Of a DNA stretch of 64,000 nucleotides, positions 32,800-41,882 are shown piece by piece. How positions within the stretch are numbered: the first letter of the stretch is position 1; every line of letters starts with the position of its first letter. A program made the position numbers and the translations under genes. The notes under the pieces were generated by a model. That model worked only from the letters and a program-made list of their open reading frames with translations. It was not told where the DNA came from and did not search any database. The stretch lies in assembly GCF_001280015.1 (NCBI RefSeq), contig NZ_LGDV01000013.1, positions 102,454-166,453 of the forward strand, in the 5' to 3' direction. The stretch comes from Streptomyces sp. MMG1121. Its GTDB lineage: Bacteria > Actinomycetota > Actinomycetes > Streptomycetales > Streptomycetaceae.

Positions 32800-33501
32800 A
32801 TGAGCACACCGGGCCGGGGGCTGCACGGCCATGTACTGGACACCCTCGGCCCCGCGATCACCGGGGGCGAGTACCCGCCGGGCAGCGTGCTGCGCACGGA
32901 CGAACTCGCCCAGCACTTCGAGGTGTCACGCTCCGTGATGCGCGAGGCGGTCCGCGTGCTCGAGTCCATGCACCTGGTCGAGTCCCGCCGCCGGGTCGGC
33001 GTGACCGTCCGCCCGAAGTGCGAGTGGAACGTCTACGACCCCCAGGTCATCCGCTGGCGCCTCGCCGGCGCCGACCGTCCGCACCAGCTGCGCTCGCTGA
33101 CCGTGCTGCGCTCCGCCCTCGAACCGGTCGCGGCCGGCCTCGCCGCGAAGCACGCGACGGCCCAGCAGTGCGCCGAACTCACCGAGTGCGCCCTCGGCAT
33201 GGTGGCCAACTCACGCGGCCACAAGCTGGAGCAGTACCTCATCCACGACGTGGCCTTCCACCGCGTCATCCTCACCGCTTCGGGCAACGAGATGTTCGCC
33301 CGCCTCGGCGACGTCGTCGCCGAGGTCCTGGCCGGCCGCACCCATCACGAGGTCATGTTCGAGGACCCCGACCCGGCGGCCGTCACCCTGCACGTCCGGG
33401 TCGCGGAGGCGGTCCGCGGCGGCGACGCGGCCCGCGCGCAGGAACTGACCCGGCAGATCACCGTGGGCGCCCTCGAGGAACTGGACATCCTGGCGCCCTA
33501 G
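32800..33501 (+). CDS. gntR: GntR/FadR-family (FCD) regulator of the gluconate operon
   Basis: A 233-residue repressor. The winged helix reads GHVLDTLGPAITGGEYPPGSVLRTDELAQHFEVSRSVMREAVRVLESMHLVESRRRVGVTVR. The C-terminal FCD domain (about 90-225) has EPVAAGLAAKHAT, HDVAFHRVILTASGN and a metal-type His set, usual for sugar-acid ligands. It is divergent from gntK, with the GACTTATAAGTC palindrome between them. It likely represses gntK-gntP-idnO-idnD until gluconate or 6-phosphogluconate binds; I infer this from context. Confidence 0.88.
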   Translation: MSTPGRGLHGHVLDTLGPAITGGEYPPGSVLRTDELAQHFEVSRSVMREAVRVLESMHLVESRRRVGVTVRPKCEWNVYDPQVIRWRLAGADRPHQLRSLTVLRSALEPVAAGLAAKHATAQQCAELTECALGMVANSRGHKLEQYLIHDVAFHRVILTASGNEMFARLGDVVAEVLAGRTHHEVMFEDPDPAAVTLHVRVAEAVRGGDAARAQELTRQITVGALEELDILAP

Positions 33502-33512
33502 CCGGGTCCGGG

Positions 33513-33887
33513 TCAGTCCAAGAACTCCCCGTCGACGTACACCCACGCCCCGTCCACCCGCTCGAACCGGCTGCGCTCGTGCAGCGAACCGCCCCGGTAG
33601 GAGGCGCGGAACGTCACCGTGCCCCGGGCGTGGAAGGCGGAGCCGTCGGTGCCGTCCAGGATCTCCAGCCCCGTCCACCGCATCCGGGGATCGAGCTCCA
33701 GCCGCTCCGGCCGGGTCCGCGGATGCCAGGTGCGCAGCAGATACGGCACGTCCCCCTCGACGAAGGCGCAGTACCGCGAGCGCATCAACAGCTCGGCGGT
33801 CGGGGCGGCGGCCGCTCCCGCGTGGAAACGCCCACAACAGGCGTCGTACGACTGGGGGAGCCCGCAGGGGCAGGTGCGCGACGTCAT
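33513..33887 (-). CDS. YchJ-like protein with N-terminal SEC-C-type zinc motif
   Basis: A 124-residue protein. The N-terminal CPCGLPQSYDACCGRFHAG is the SEC-C-like zinc site. A NTF2/cystatin-like fold follows (ELLMRSRYCAFVEGDVPYLLRTWHPRTRPERLELDP), as in the UPF0225 (YchJ) family. The function is unknown. ATG 33887 gives MTSRTCPCG; ATG 33896 (MWTMTSRT) has GGGG upstream and may be used instead. It converges on gntR across 11 bases and has no evident functional link. Confidence 0.78.
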   Translation of the reverse strand: MTSRTCPCGLPQSYDACCGRFHAGAAAAPTAELLMRSRYCAFVEGDVPYLLRTWHPRTRPERLELDPRMRWTGLEILDGTDGSAFHARGTVTFRASYRGGSLHERSRFERVDGAWVYVDGEFLD

Positions 33888-33972
33888 GGTCCACATTCTG
33901 CCCCGCCAGCGGAGGCGCCCGCCCCTGGCGGGGTGCACAGTGGAAGGGCGACGCAGTCCAGGGAGGCCGACG

Positions 33973-34284
33973 ATGACCCGACCCGTGAGCGGCCGGCCCC
34001 CGGCCGTCAAGGAGTGGCGCCTGCATGTGTATCTGTCCGAGCACGACCCGGACACCACGGCCCGGATCGTCCTGGACACCGGCGACAACGTCCTCGAGAG
34101 CCGCGCCGAGGCCCGCCGCAGCCCGTACGACCCCGAGGTGCCGGAGATCGGCGACGAACTCGCGGCCGGCCGCGCCCTGATCGCCATGGGCCGCGTCCTT
34201 CTGCGGGCCGCCGACGGGGACATGAAGGCGCTGGGAGCGGCCGACACCGAGGGGCCGTCGCCGCTGTGGCTGGACCGGGAGTGA
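33973..34284 (+). CDS. DUF1876 domain protein
   Basis: A 103-residue soluble protein with the DUF1876 pattern: KEWRLHVYLSEHDPDTTARIVLDTGDNVLESRAEARRSPYDPEVPEIGDELAAGRAL then ALIAMGRVLLRAADGDM. This is a double-stranded-RNA-binding-like alpha/beta fold known in actinobacteria, with no established function. ATG 33973 follows GGGAGG with a 6-base gap. It ends seven bases before the convergent polX stop. Confidence 0.82.
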   Translation: MTRPVSGRPPAVKEWRLHVYLSEHDPDTTARIVLDTGDNVLESRAEARRSPYDPEVPEIGDELAAGRALIAMGRVLLRAADGDMKALGAADTEGPSPLWLDRE

Positions 34285-34290
34285 AGCCCC

Positions 34291-36012
34291 TCACCTCCCC
34301 TTGCGCAGAAACCGCCGCAGCCGGGTCAGCGGCCAGGTGTTGATCACGTCCTCCCGGGTCAGCCAGCCGCGCTGCGCGGTGGCGACGCCGTACCGCAGCA
34401 GTGCGAGGTGCGGAACGGCGTGGGCGTCGGAGTTCACCGCGAACTTCGCGCCGTACTCCCGGGCGCGCAGGATGTCCTCGTCACCCAGGTCCAGCCGGTC
34501 CGGCTGGGCGTTGACCTCCAGCGCGGTACCGGTGCGCGCACACGCCGCGAACACCTCGTCCCAGTCGGCGTCCACGCCCGGCCGCCGGCCGATCAGCCGG
34601 GTCGTGGGGTGCCCGATGATGTTGACGTACGGGTTCTCGCAGGCCCGCACCAGCCGCCGGGTCATCGCCCTGCGACCCAGGTGGAAGTGCGAGTGCACGG
34701 AGGCCACGCACAGGTCGAAGCCGGCCAGGAACTCGGCCGGCCAGTCCACCTCGCCGTCGGGGTCGATGTTGAGCTCCGTGCCGTGCAGCAGCCGCATCCT
34801 GCGCAGGGTGCCGTCCAGCTCCCGCAGGCTCTCCCGCTGGGCGAGGAGCTTCTCGTCGGTCATGCGCTGCATGGACAGGCCGGGCGCGTGGTCGGTGACC
34901 GCGTAGTACGCGTAACCGCGCCGCGCGGCCGCCGCCGCCATCTGCGCCAGCGGGGCGAGGCCGTCCGTGAGATCGGTGTGGGTGTGCAGATCACCGCGGA
35001 CGTCCTTCTCGGTCACCACCTCGGGCAGCTCGCCGTGCAGGCCCGCCTCGACCTCCCCGCGGTCCTCCCGCAGCGTCGGCGCGATCCACGGCAGCCCGAG
35101 CCGGGCATAGACCTCCTCCTCGGTGCGCGAGGCCAGCGAGTCCCCGCTCTCGGCGTCGAACAGGCCGTACTCGGACAGCTTCAGCCCCTGGTGCACGGCG
35201 ATGGTGCGGGTGCGGATGTTGTGGCCCTTGGAACCGGTGAAGTACTGCATCCCGGCACCCCACGACTGCGGCGGCAGCACCCGCAGATCCACCTGGAGCC
35301 CCCGGACGGTGCGCACCGACGTCTTCTTCGCGCCCCGCGCGATCACCTCGGCCGTGCCCGGAAGTTCGCACAGTGCCGCCATGAACGGCTCCGAGCGCCT
35401 CGCCGCGACGAGGACGTCCAGGTCCCCGACGGTCTCCCGCATCCGGCGCAGCGAGCCGGCGTACGCACAGCGCCCGCAGCCGGGCAGCCCCGACAGCTCG
35501 GCGACGATCTCCTCGGCCGTCTCCAGCGCCGTCGACAGCAGCACCCGGCCGCCCGCCCGGCGCAGCAGCTCGATGCCGTGCCGGATGTTCTCCTGCGTCT
35601 TCTCGCCGAAGCCCCGCAGATCGGCCAGCGCGTCCGCCTCGATCGCCGTGGCCAGCGCGTCCACCGACGCGATGTGCAGGTCCTCGTAGAGCCGCAGGGC
35701 CTTCTTCGGCCCCAGACCGGGGATCGCGATCAGCTCCCGGACCCCGGCGGGAATCCTCGCGCGGCGCTCCTCGACCACCGCCATCTTCCCCGTGCGCAGA
35801 TACTCGACCACCTTGTCGGCGATCGACCGGCCCACGTTCGGGATCTCCCTGAGGCCGCCCTCGTCCAGCTTCGAGATGTCCGCCGGATACCCGCCGATCG
35901 CACGCGCGGCCTTCTCGTAGGCGCGCGCCTTGAAGGCGTCGCCTCCGGTGATCGCGACGAGGTCCGCGTACTCCCGCAGGAGCGCCTCGACCTCGTCATT
36001 GCGCCGGGTCAC
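34291..36012 (-). CDS. polX: Family X DNA polymerase with PHP 3'-5' exonuclease (PolX)
   Basis: A 573-residue repair enzyme. Helix-hairpin-helix pairs (IPNVGRSIADKV; IPGLGPKKALRL; LRGFGEKTQENI) are at about residues 60-165. The nucleotidyltransferase has the first two metal Asp residues in VGDLDVLVAA and the third in LQVDLRV. The C-terminal PHP domain has DLHTHTDLTDG, HAPG, GTELNID, HSHF, GHP and NSDAHA metal residues. This layout is standard bacterial PolX, acting in gap filling and base-excision repair. GTG 36012 starts it; GAAGG abuts the start codon, so initiation may be atypical. The downstream gene is the unrelated DUF1876 gene. Confidence 0.93.
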   Translation of the reverse strand: MTRRNDEVEALLREYADLVAITGGDAFKARAYEKAARAIGGYPADISKLDEGGLREIPNVGRSIADKVVEYLRTGKMAVVEERRARIPAGVRELIAIPGLGPKKALRLYEDLHIASVDALATAIEADALADLRGFGEKTQENIRHGIELLRRAGGRVLLSTALETAEEIVAELSGLPGCGRCAYAGSLRRMRETVGDLDVLVAARRSEPFMAALCELPGTAEVIARGAKKTSVRTVRGLQVDLRVLPPQSWGAGMQYFTGSKGHNIRTRTIAVHQGLKLSEYGLFDAESGDSLASRTEEEVYARLGLPWIAPTLREDRGEVEAGLHGELPEVVTEKDVRGDLHTHTDLTDGLAPLAQMAAAAARRGYAYYAVTDHAPGLSMQRMTDEKLLAQRESLRELDGTLRRMRLLHGTELNIDPDGEVDWPAEFLAGFDLCVASVHSHFHLGRRAMTRRLVRACENPYVNIIGHPTTRLIGRRPGVDADWDEVFAACARTGTALEVNAQPDRLDLGDEDILRAREYGAKFAVNSDAHAVPHLALLRYGVATAQRGWLTREDVINTWPLTRLRRFLRKGR

Positions 36013-36033
36013 CCTTCAAGTCTAGGAAAACGC

Positions 36034-37461
36034 CTAGGGAACGTCCTGGAGTACCGGCAGCGGCGGCAGCTTCGCCCCGTACACCCACGCCTCGAACAGC
36101 CCGGCCGGCGGCTCGTCCGCGAAGCGGGCCACGTGCTCGACGAACACCGCCGTCGTCACCGTCCCGCCCCGGTGCAGCCGCACCCAGCCGCGCAGCATGC
36201 GGAAGAAGGCGTCGTCGCCCAGCGCGCAGCGCACCGCGTGCAGGGTCAGCCCGCCCCGCTCGTAGAGCCGGTCGTCGAACATCGACCGGCGGCCCGGATC
36301 GGCCAGCCGCAGATCCTGCGGCAGCGTGGCCAGCAACCGGTGTGCCGCGGCGGCCAGTTGCTGGGCGCTACGGCCGCCCGAGCGCTCCGACCACAGCCAC
36401 TCCGCGTACTTGGCGAAGCCCTCGTTCAGCCAGATCTGCCGCCAGTCGGCGATGGAGACGCAGTTGCCGAACCACTGGTGCGCCAGCTCGTGCGCCACCA
36501 GCCGCTCCGAACCCCGGGCGCCGTCCACGTGGTTGGAGCCGAACAGCGACAACCCCTGTGCCTCGACCGGCACATCGAGCTCCTCCTCGGTCACCGCGAC
36601 CGCGTACTCCTCGAACGGGTACGGTCCGAACAGCTCCTGGAACAGCTCCATCATCGCGGGCTGCCGCGCGAAGTCCCGGGAGAACTCAGGCAGCAGCTGC
36701 GCCGGGATGTGCCCGTGCTGCGGCACCCCGCCCGGCCCCGGATCGCCCAGCAGCACCGTCTGGAACTTCCCGATCGCCAGCCCGACGAGATAGCTGGACG
36801 TGGGCGCGGCCTGCTCGTACACCCAGGTGGTCGTCGACGCCTTCGTCGTACGGGTCAAAAGGCGCCCGCCCGAGACCACCGCGTACGCCGACGGCGTGGT
36901 GACCGAGAGCAGATACGACGCCTTGTCGGCGGGCCGGTCGTTGCACGGGTACCAGGACGGCGCCCCGACCGGCTGGCTCGCCACCAGCGCCCCGTCCGCC
37001 AGTTCCTCCCAGCCGAGCCCGCCCCAGGCACTGGCCACCGGCTTCGGATTGCCCGACCAGTGCACCTCGACCGTGAAGGCCGCCCCGGCGCGCAGCGGCT
37101 TCGCCGGCTTCACGCGCAGCTTGCCGCCCCGGTGCGTGTAGTGCGGCTGGCGGCCGTCCACCCGGATCCGGCCGATCTTGAAGTCGGCCAGATCGAGCTG
37201 GAACTCGGACAGCTGCGCCCGGCCGGCGATGGCGTTGATCCGGGCCACGCCGGACAGCCGGTTGGGGCCGGGCCGGTAGTCCAGCGCGAGTTCATAGCGG
37301 TGTACCCGGTACCGGGGATCGCCGTTGTCCGGGAAGTACGGGTCCGGACCCGCTGACTGCTGCACTGCCACTTCCGCGTTCGCTCCCTGCGCCTTGCTCG
37401 AACCATTCCCCGGTGCGCCGACGCCCGTGGGCACCGAACGGCCCGCGCTCAGGGACGCCAT
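36034..37461 (-). CDS. M1-family zinc aminopeptidase, coupled to the Pls-type NRPS
   Basis: A 475-residue gluzincin. The N-terminal domain (VHRYELALDYRPG to PVASAWGGLGWEEL) leads to HELAHQW near residue 320, with the third zinc ligand in NEGFA. VTEEELDVPVEAQGLSLFG stands where M1 peptidases have the exopeptidase motif GAMEN; this segment is divergent. The protein is shorter than full aminopeptidase N, lacking the large C-terminal domain. The first 40 residues are Gly/Ser-rich with no strong hydrophobic core, so export is uncertain. ATG 37461 lies within the NRPS gene (13-base overlap), so translation is coupled. It likely trims or degrades that enzyme's product; from memory, poly-lysine producers also have such a peptidase beside pls. 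Confidence 0.8.
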   Translation of the reverse strand: MASLSAGRSVPTGVGAPGNGSSKAQGANAEVAVQQSAGPDPYFPDNGDPRYRVHRYELALDYRPGPNRLSGVARINAIAGRAQLSEFQLDLADFKIGRIRVDGRQPHYTHRGGKLRVKPAKPLRAGAAFTVEVHWSGNPKPVASAWGGLGWEELADGALVASQPVGAPSWYPCNDRPADKASYLLSVTTPSAYAVVSGGRLLTRTTKASTTTWVYEQAAPTSSYLVGLAIGKFQTVLLGDPGPGGVPQHGHIPAQLLPEFSRDFARQPAMMELFQELFGPYPFEEYAVAVTEEELDVPVEAQGLSLFGSNHVDGARGSERLVAHELAHQWFGNCVSIADWRQIWLNEGFAKYAEWLWSERSGGRSAQQLAAAAHRLLATLPQDLRLADPGRRSMFDDRLYERGGLTLHAVRCALGDDAFFRMLRGWVRLHRGGTVTTAVFVEHVARFADEPPAGLFEAWVYGAKLPPLPVLQDVP

Positions 37462-40400
37462 GCCTCGATCGGGTTGCCGAGCCAGCGGGTGCCGTCCGGG
37501 ACGGACTCCGCGGCCATGACGAGCGACGCGGGACCCAGGGTCGTACGGGCCCCGATCGTGCTGCCGGGCAGCACGATCCCGCCAGGGCCCAGTGTGGCCC
37601 CCGCGCGGAGAACCACAGTATCCGTCCGCAAGATCCGGTCATGGAAGAGGTGAGTCTGCAGAACACAGCCACGGTTGACGGTCGCGGCGTCCTCCAGGGT
37701 CACCAGGTCCGTCTCCGGCAGCCAGTAGCTCTCCACCCACACGCCCTCGCCGATGCGCGCGCCGAGCCCGCGCAGCCACAGCGTCATCACCGGCGTGCCC
37801 GGTACGGCCGCGGCCAGCCACGGCACCGCCAGCACCTCGACGAACGTGTCGGCCAGCTCGTTGCGCCACACGAACGAGCTCCACAGCGGATGCTCACCGG
37901 CCCGGTGCCGCCCCACGAGCAGCCACTTCGCCACGACGGACACGAGCCCGGCCGCCGCCCCGGCCGCGAGCAGCACCAGGCCCGACAGCAGCGGCGCCCA
38001 CGGTCCCAGGGTGCACAGCGCGCACAGCGCCGCCACCGTCGCCGCGGCCAGCGCCGCCGAACACAGCACCGGCACGATCCGGCACAGCTCCACCAGAGCG
38101 CGCGCCCACAGCAGCCGGGCCGGCGGCTCGTACGTACGGCTCTGATCCCCGCCGGCGGCACTGCGCGGCAGCTTCACCGGCGGCAGCCCCAGGTACGAGG
38201 TGCCCTTCTTCGCCTTCTTCGGCGTCGCCGACAGCACGCCGACCAGCCCGCCGTCCGGCACGCTGCGCCCCGGCGCGGTCATCCCGGAGTTCCCGAGGAA
38301 CGCCCGCCGCCCGATCTCGGCGCGCCCGATCCGCACCCAGCCGCCACCCAGCTCGTACGGCGCCGTCAGAGTGTCGTCCGCCAGGAAGGCGCCGTCGCCG
38401 ACGGTGGTCAGGCTCGGCAGCGCGAGCACGGTCGACACCTCGGCGCCCCGCCCGATCCGCATGCCCAGCAGCCGTAGCCACACCGGCGTGACCAGCCCGG
38501 CGTACAGCGGGAACAGCGTCTCGCGGGAGCGGTCCATCAGCTGCGTCACGGTCCACGCCTGCCAGCCGACCCGGCTGTGCGTCGGATGCGTGCCCTCGCG
38601 CAGCCCCAGGCTGAGCACGCGTACGGCGACCAGGATCAGCAGCGCGTACGCCAGCCCGTAGGCCAGCGTGGCCGGGACCAGCCCGAGCGCGACCCCGCGC
38701 AGAACCCCGGCGAGGGAGCCTCCGGACGCCACGAAGAGCCGGGCGACCAGCAGCGCGGCCACACCCGCGACCAGCGGCAGGGCGCCGAGCGCGATACCCG
38801 CCACGCCGTACATCACCCGCCAGTACGTGCCCCGCTGGGGACGTTCCTTCGGCCAGTTGCGCTTGGCCTTGCCGAGCTTGACGGCCGGCGCGCCCGCCCA
38901 CCGCTGACCGGTCGGGATCTGCCCGCTGACCGCCGAGCCGGGAGCCACCTCGGCCCGCTTGCCGACACGGGCGCCCGGGAAGATCATGCTGCGGGTGCCG
39001 ACGGTGGCGTGCGCGCCGACCTTGACCGTGCCGATCTCCAGCCGGTCGCCGTCCAGCCAGTACCCGCAGAGGTCGACCTCGGACTCGACGGCCGCGCCCC
39101 GGCCCAGCTTGAGCATGCCGGTGACCGGCGGCAGCGAGTGCAGGTCCACCTCGGGCCCGACCTTGGCGCCCAGCGCCCGGGCGTAGCGCTCCAGCCAGGA
39201 CCCGGTCAGCGAGGTGGCCCCGCTGAACTCGGCCAGCCGCTCGGCGGTCCACAGCCGCAGATGCACGCTTCCGCCACGCGGATACCGTCCGGGTTCGAGC
39301 CGCCGCAGCAGCAGCCGCGCCCCGCCCGCCGCGAGCGCGATCCGGCCCGGCGGGGTGAAGAACAGCAGTGCGCCGGCCGCCAGCAGCCACCACGGGGCGG
39401 TCGGCAGCCAGGAGTATCCGGGCAGTACGTTCCCGACGGCGGCCAGGACCAGCGTCCAGCGCAGCCCGAGCAGCGTGACCAGCGGGACGAGCACGAGGAG
39501 CTGGACGGCCTGGGCGCGGACCGGCACCGCAGCGACGGTCCGCCGCGAGCCGTCGTCCTGCGCCGAGGCCTCCAGCCGCCGGGCCAGCTTGCGCAGCACG
39601 GGCTGCTGGTAGATGTCGAGGACGGCCGCGCTCGGATAGCGGGTGCGCAGCCGCGTGGTGAGCTGAGCGGCGGCCAGACTGCCGCCGCCGATCGCGAAGA
39701 AGTCGTCGGAGGCGCTGGTCACCGGGATGCCCAGCACCTCGGCCCACTGCTCGGCGAGCCAGGCCTCGGTGCCGTACAGATCCGCCTTGGGCGTCTCCAC
39801 GCCCTTGAGCGGCCAGGGCAGGGCGCCCCGGTCCACCTTCCCGGACGTCCGGGTCGGCAGCTCGGCGACGGGCGCGAGCAGCGGCACCAGCGCGGCGGGC
39901 AGCTCGGCACGCAGCTTCTCGACGGCGGCCGCGTGGTCCCAGCCGTCCTGGGTGACCACATAGCCGACGAGCAGCTGGTTGCCGCTGCGGGCGGTGCGCA
40001 CGGCGGCCGCGGCACCCGCGACCCCGGGCAGCGCCTGGAGCGCGGCGTCGACCTCGCCCAGCTCGATCCGCCGCCCGCCGAGCTTGATCTGCTCGTCGGC
40101 CCGGCCCAGGAAGATCAGCCCCTCGGGCTCGGCCCTGACCAGGTCACCACTGCGATAGGCCCGCTCCCAGCCCAGCGACCGGAGCGGGGCGTACTTCTCC
40201 GCGTCCTTCTCGGCATCGAGATAGCGCGCGAGCCCGACCCCGCCGATGACGAGCTGTCCGCTGTCGCCCATGGCCACGGGCTCACCGGCGTCATCGACGA
40301 CCGCTAGGTCCCAGCCGTTCAGCGGCAGCCCGATCCTGATGGGCTCCTCACCGGTGAGCAGCGCCGCACAGGCCACGACGGTCGCCTCGGTCGGCCCGTA

Positions 40401-41321
40401 GGTGTTCCACACCTCGCGCCCCTCGGTGACCAGCCGCTGCGCCAGCTCGGGCGGGCAGGCCTCGCCACCGAAGATCAGCAGCCGTACGTCGTTGAGGGTC
40501 TCCGGCTCCCACAGCGCGGCCAGCGTCGGCACCGTCGACACGACGGTGATCTCCTGCTCGACCAGCCAGGGCCCGAGATCGGCACCGCTGCGGACCTGCG
40601 AGCGGGGCACCGGCACCAGACACGCGCCGTACCGCCACGCCAGCCACATCTCCTCGCAGGAGGCGTCGAAAGCGACGGACAGCCCCGCCATGACCCGGTC
40701 GCCGGGCCCGATCGGCTCCTCGGTGAGGAAGAGGGCGGCCTCGGCGTCCACGAACGCGGCGGCGCTGCGGTGCGAGACGGCGACGCCCTTGGGCTTCCCG
40801 GTGGACCCGGAGGTGAAGATGATCCAGGCGTCGTGCTCGGCACCGGGCCGTCCGGCGGGGGAGCCGGAGGTCCCCTCCTGGACGCCGATGGTGTGCCCGG
40901 CCCCGATGACGGCCCGTACCGCGGCCTCGCCGAAGACCAACTCGGCCCGCTCGTCCGGGTCCTCGGCGTCGACGGGGACGTAGGCGGCACCGGCCGCGAG
41001 AACGGCGAGAATCGCGACGTACAGCTCGTTGGTCCCGGAGGGCACCCGCACCCCGACCCGGTCCCCGAGCCCGACCCCGTGCCCGGCCAGCCGCCGCCGC
41101 AACCGGTCCACTTCCACGGCCAGCGCTCGATAGGTGAGGCGGCGGGTACCGTCGTCCAGGGCGAGTTCGTCCGGGCACGACCGTACGGTCGCCTCGAAGA
41201 CGTCCACCAGCGTGCGCGGTGAGGCGGCGGGCCCGGCCGAGAAGCGTGCCCGGTCGCCGAACTGCGTGCGGATCTCTTCGTCGAGCAGGCCGAGAGCGCT
41301 GCTCTCGTCTGTGGCTGCCAT
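37449..41321 (-). CDS. Pls/PosA-type single-module NRPS with membrane terminal domain
   Basis: A 1290-residue enzyme. The adenylation domain (about 40-535) has FTSGSTGKPKG (A3), FDASCEEMW (A4), NTYGPTE (A5), YRSGDLVR (A7), GRADEQIKLGGRRIE (A8) and SGKVDRG (A10). A carrier domain (DDFFAIGGGSLAAAQ, Ser near 547) follows. The rest has six hydrophobic helices in three pairs separated by hexapeptide-repeat (acyltransferase-like) domains, as in epsilon-poly-lysine synthetase Pls. There is no condensation or thioesterase domain. Hand alignment to GrsA gives the code DAESIGTVVK, close to the lysine code DAESIGSVCK as I remember it. The product is probably an isopeptide polymer of a basic amino acid. 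ATG 41321 follows GAGGAC. Confidence 0.85.
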   Translation of the reverse strand: MAATDESSALGLLDEEIRTQFGDRARFSAGPAASPRTLVDVFEATVRSCPDELALDDGTRRLTYRALAVEVDRLRRRLAGHGVGLGDRVGVRVPSGTNELYVAILAVLAAGAAYVPVDAEDPDERAELVFGEAAVRAVIGAGHTIGVQEGTSGSPAGRPGAEHDAWIIFTSGSTGKPKGVAVSHRSAAAFVDAEAALFLTEEPIGPGDRVMAGLSVAFDASCEEMWLAWRYGACLVPVPRSQVRSGADLGPWLVEQEITVVSTVPTLAALWEPETLNDVRLLIFGGEACPPELAQRLVTEGREVWNTYGPTEATVVACAALLTGEEPIRIGLPLNGWDLAVVDDAGEPVAMGDSGQLVIGGVGLARYLDAEKDAEKYAPLRSLGWERAYRSGDLVRAEPEGLIFLGRADEQIKLGGRRIELGEVDAALQALPGVAGAAAAVRTARSGNQLLVGYVVTQDGWDHAAAVEKLRAELPAALVPLLAPVAELPTRTSGKVDRGALPWPLKGVETPKADLYGTEAWLAEQWAEVLGIPVTSASDDFFAIGGGSLAAAQLTTRLRTRYPSAAVLDIYQQPVLRKLARRLEASAQDDGSRRTVAAVPVRAQAVQLLVLVPLVTLLGLRWTLVLAAVGNVLPGYSWLPTAPWWLLAAGALLFFTPPGRIALAAGGARLLLRRLEPGRYPRGGSVHLRLWTAERLAEFSGATSLTGSWLERYARALGAKVGPEVDLHSLPPVTGMLKLGRGAAVESEVDLCGYWLDGDRLEIGTVKVGAHATVGTRSMIFPGARVGKRAEVAPGSAVSGQIPTGQRWAGAPAVKLGKAKRNWPKERPQRGTYWRVMYGVAGIALGALPLVAGVAALLVARLFVASGGSLAGVLRGVALGLVPATLAYGLAYALLILVAVRVLSLGLREGTHPTHSRVGWQAWTVTQLMDRSRETLFPLYAGLVTPVWLRLLGMRIGRGAEVSTVLALPSLTTVGDGAFLADDTLTAPYELGGGWVRIGRAEIGRRAFLGNSGMTAPGRSVPDGGLVGVLSATPKKAKKGTSYLGLPPVKLPRSAAGGDQSRTYEPPARLLWARALVELCRIVPVLCSAALAAATVAALCALCTLGPWAPLLSGLVLLAAGAAAGLVSVVAKWLLVGRHRAGEHPLWSSFVWRNELADTFVEVLAVPWLAAAVPGTPVMTLWLRGLGARIGEGVWVESYWLPETDLVTLEDAATVNRGCVLQTHLFHDRILRTDTVVLRAGATLGPGGIVLPGSTIGARTTLGPASLVMAAESVPDGTRWLGNPIEAWRP

Positions 41322-41550
41322 CAGGTCCTCACGTCGGGTCCGGCTGGGTGACAAGCCGGATATTTTAGTACGACGCTAGGCTCCGCCCCTGCGCCCGGCC
41401 ACCGGGAGGGGCTGTCCGGGCAGCCGCGCGCGATCGGGCCGAGGTCGCTGACCTGGCGATCTTCGAGCCGGAGGAGACATGCCCCACACACGGTGAAGGA
41501 TCGGACACTCCGGGCTAATCCGCCTCCCGGTCGCCTCGGGGCACAAGCAG

Positions 41551-41575
41551 AAGGCCCCTGGTTCACAGGGGCCTT
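41551..41575 (-). terminator. Terminator downstream of tRNA-Leu
   Basis: AAGGCCCCTG, loop GTTCA, CAGGGGCCTT: a perfect 10-bp stem, six bases past the tRNA 3' end on the minus strand. It lies in the 260-base gap before the NRPS start; the remainder (41322-41550) shows no gene and presumably holds the NRPS promoter. Confidence 0.7.
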
Positions 41576-41581
41576 CACTGG

Positions 41582-41666
41582 TGTCCGAGGGGGGACTTGA
41601 ACCCCCACGCCCGATAAAGGGCACTAGCACCTCAAGCTAGCGCGTCTGCCATTCCGCCACCCGGAC
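41582..41666 (-). tRNA. tRNA-Leu(GAG)
   Basis: Read on the minus strand, 85 nucleotides fold as a type II tRNA. The acceptor GTCCGGG pairs with CTCGGAC plus discriminator A. The anticodon stem is CTAGC/GCTAG around the loop TTGAGGT, giving anticodon GAG, which reads CUC and CUU. A long variable arm (about 13 nt, TGCCCTTTATCGGGCG-like stem) precedes the T-arm loop with GTTCAAGTCC. No CCA is encoded. Leu identity is supported by anticodon, discriminator A and variable arm. CUC is a very common codon in this GC-rich genome. Confidence 0.93.
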
Positions 41667-41882
41667 AAGGTGTCTGTCGTGCGGAGAATCCCTTTTTGGC
41701 GGGGTTTCCCTCGCGGCGACGAAGGAAACATTACCAGGCTTTCGGGGGTGTCTGATCACCCCCGTCCCCGGGCCCGGTCGCGCGTGAACGGCGTATGACG
41801 GGGCGGGACCGCCCTTGGGCGCGGACCGGGACCGGAGAGAGGATGAGGGAGACCACCAGGAGCGACAGCGGGAGGAAGCAGC

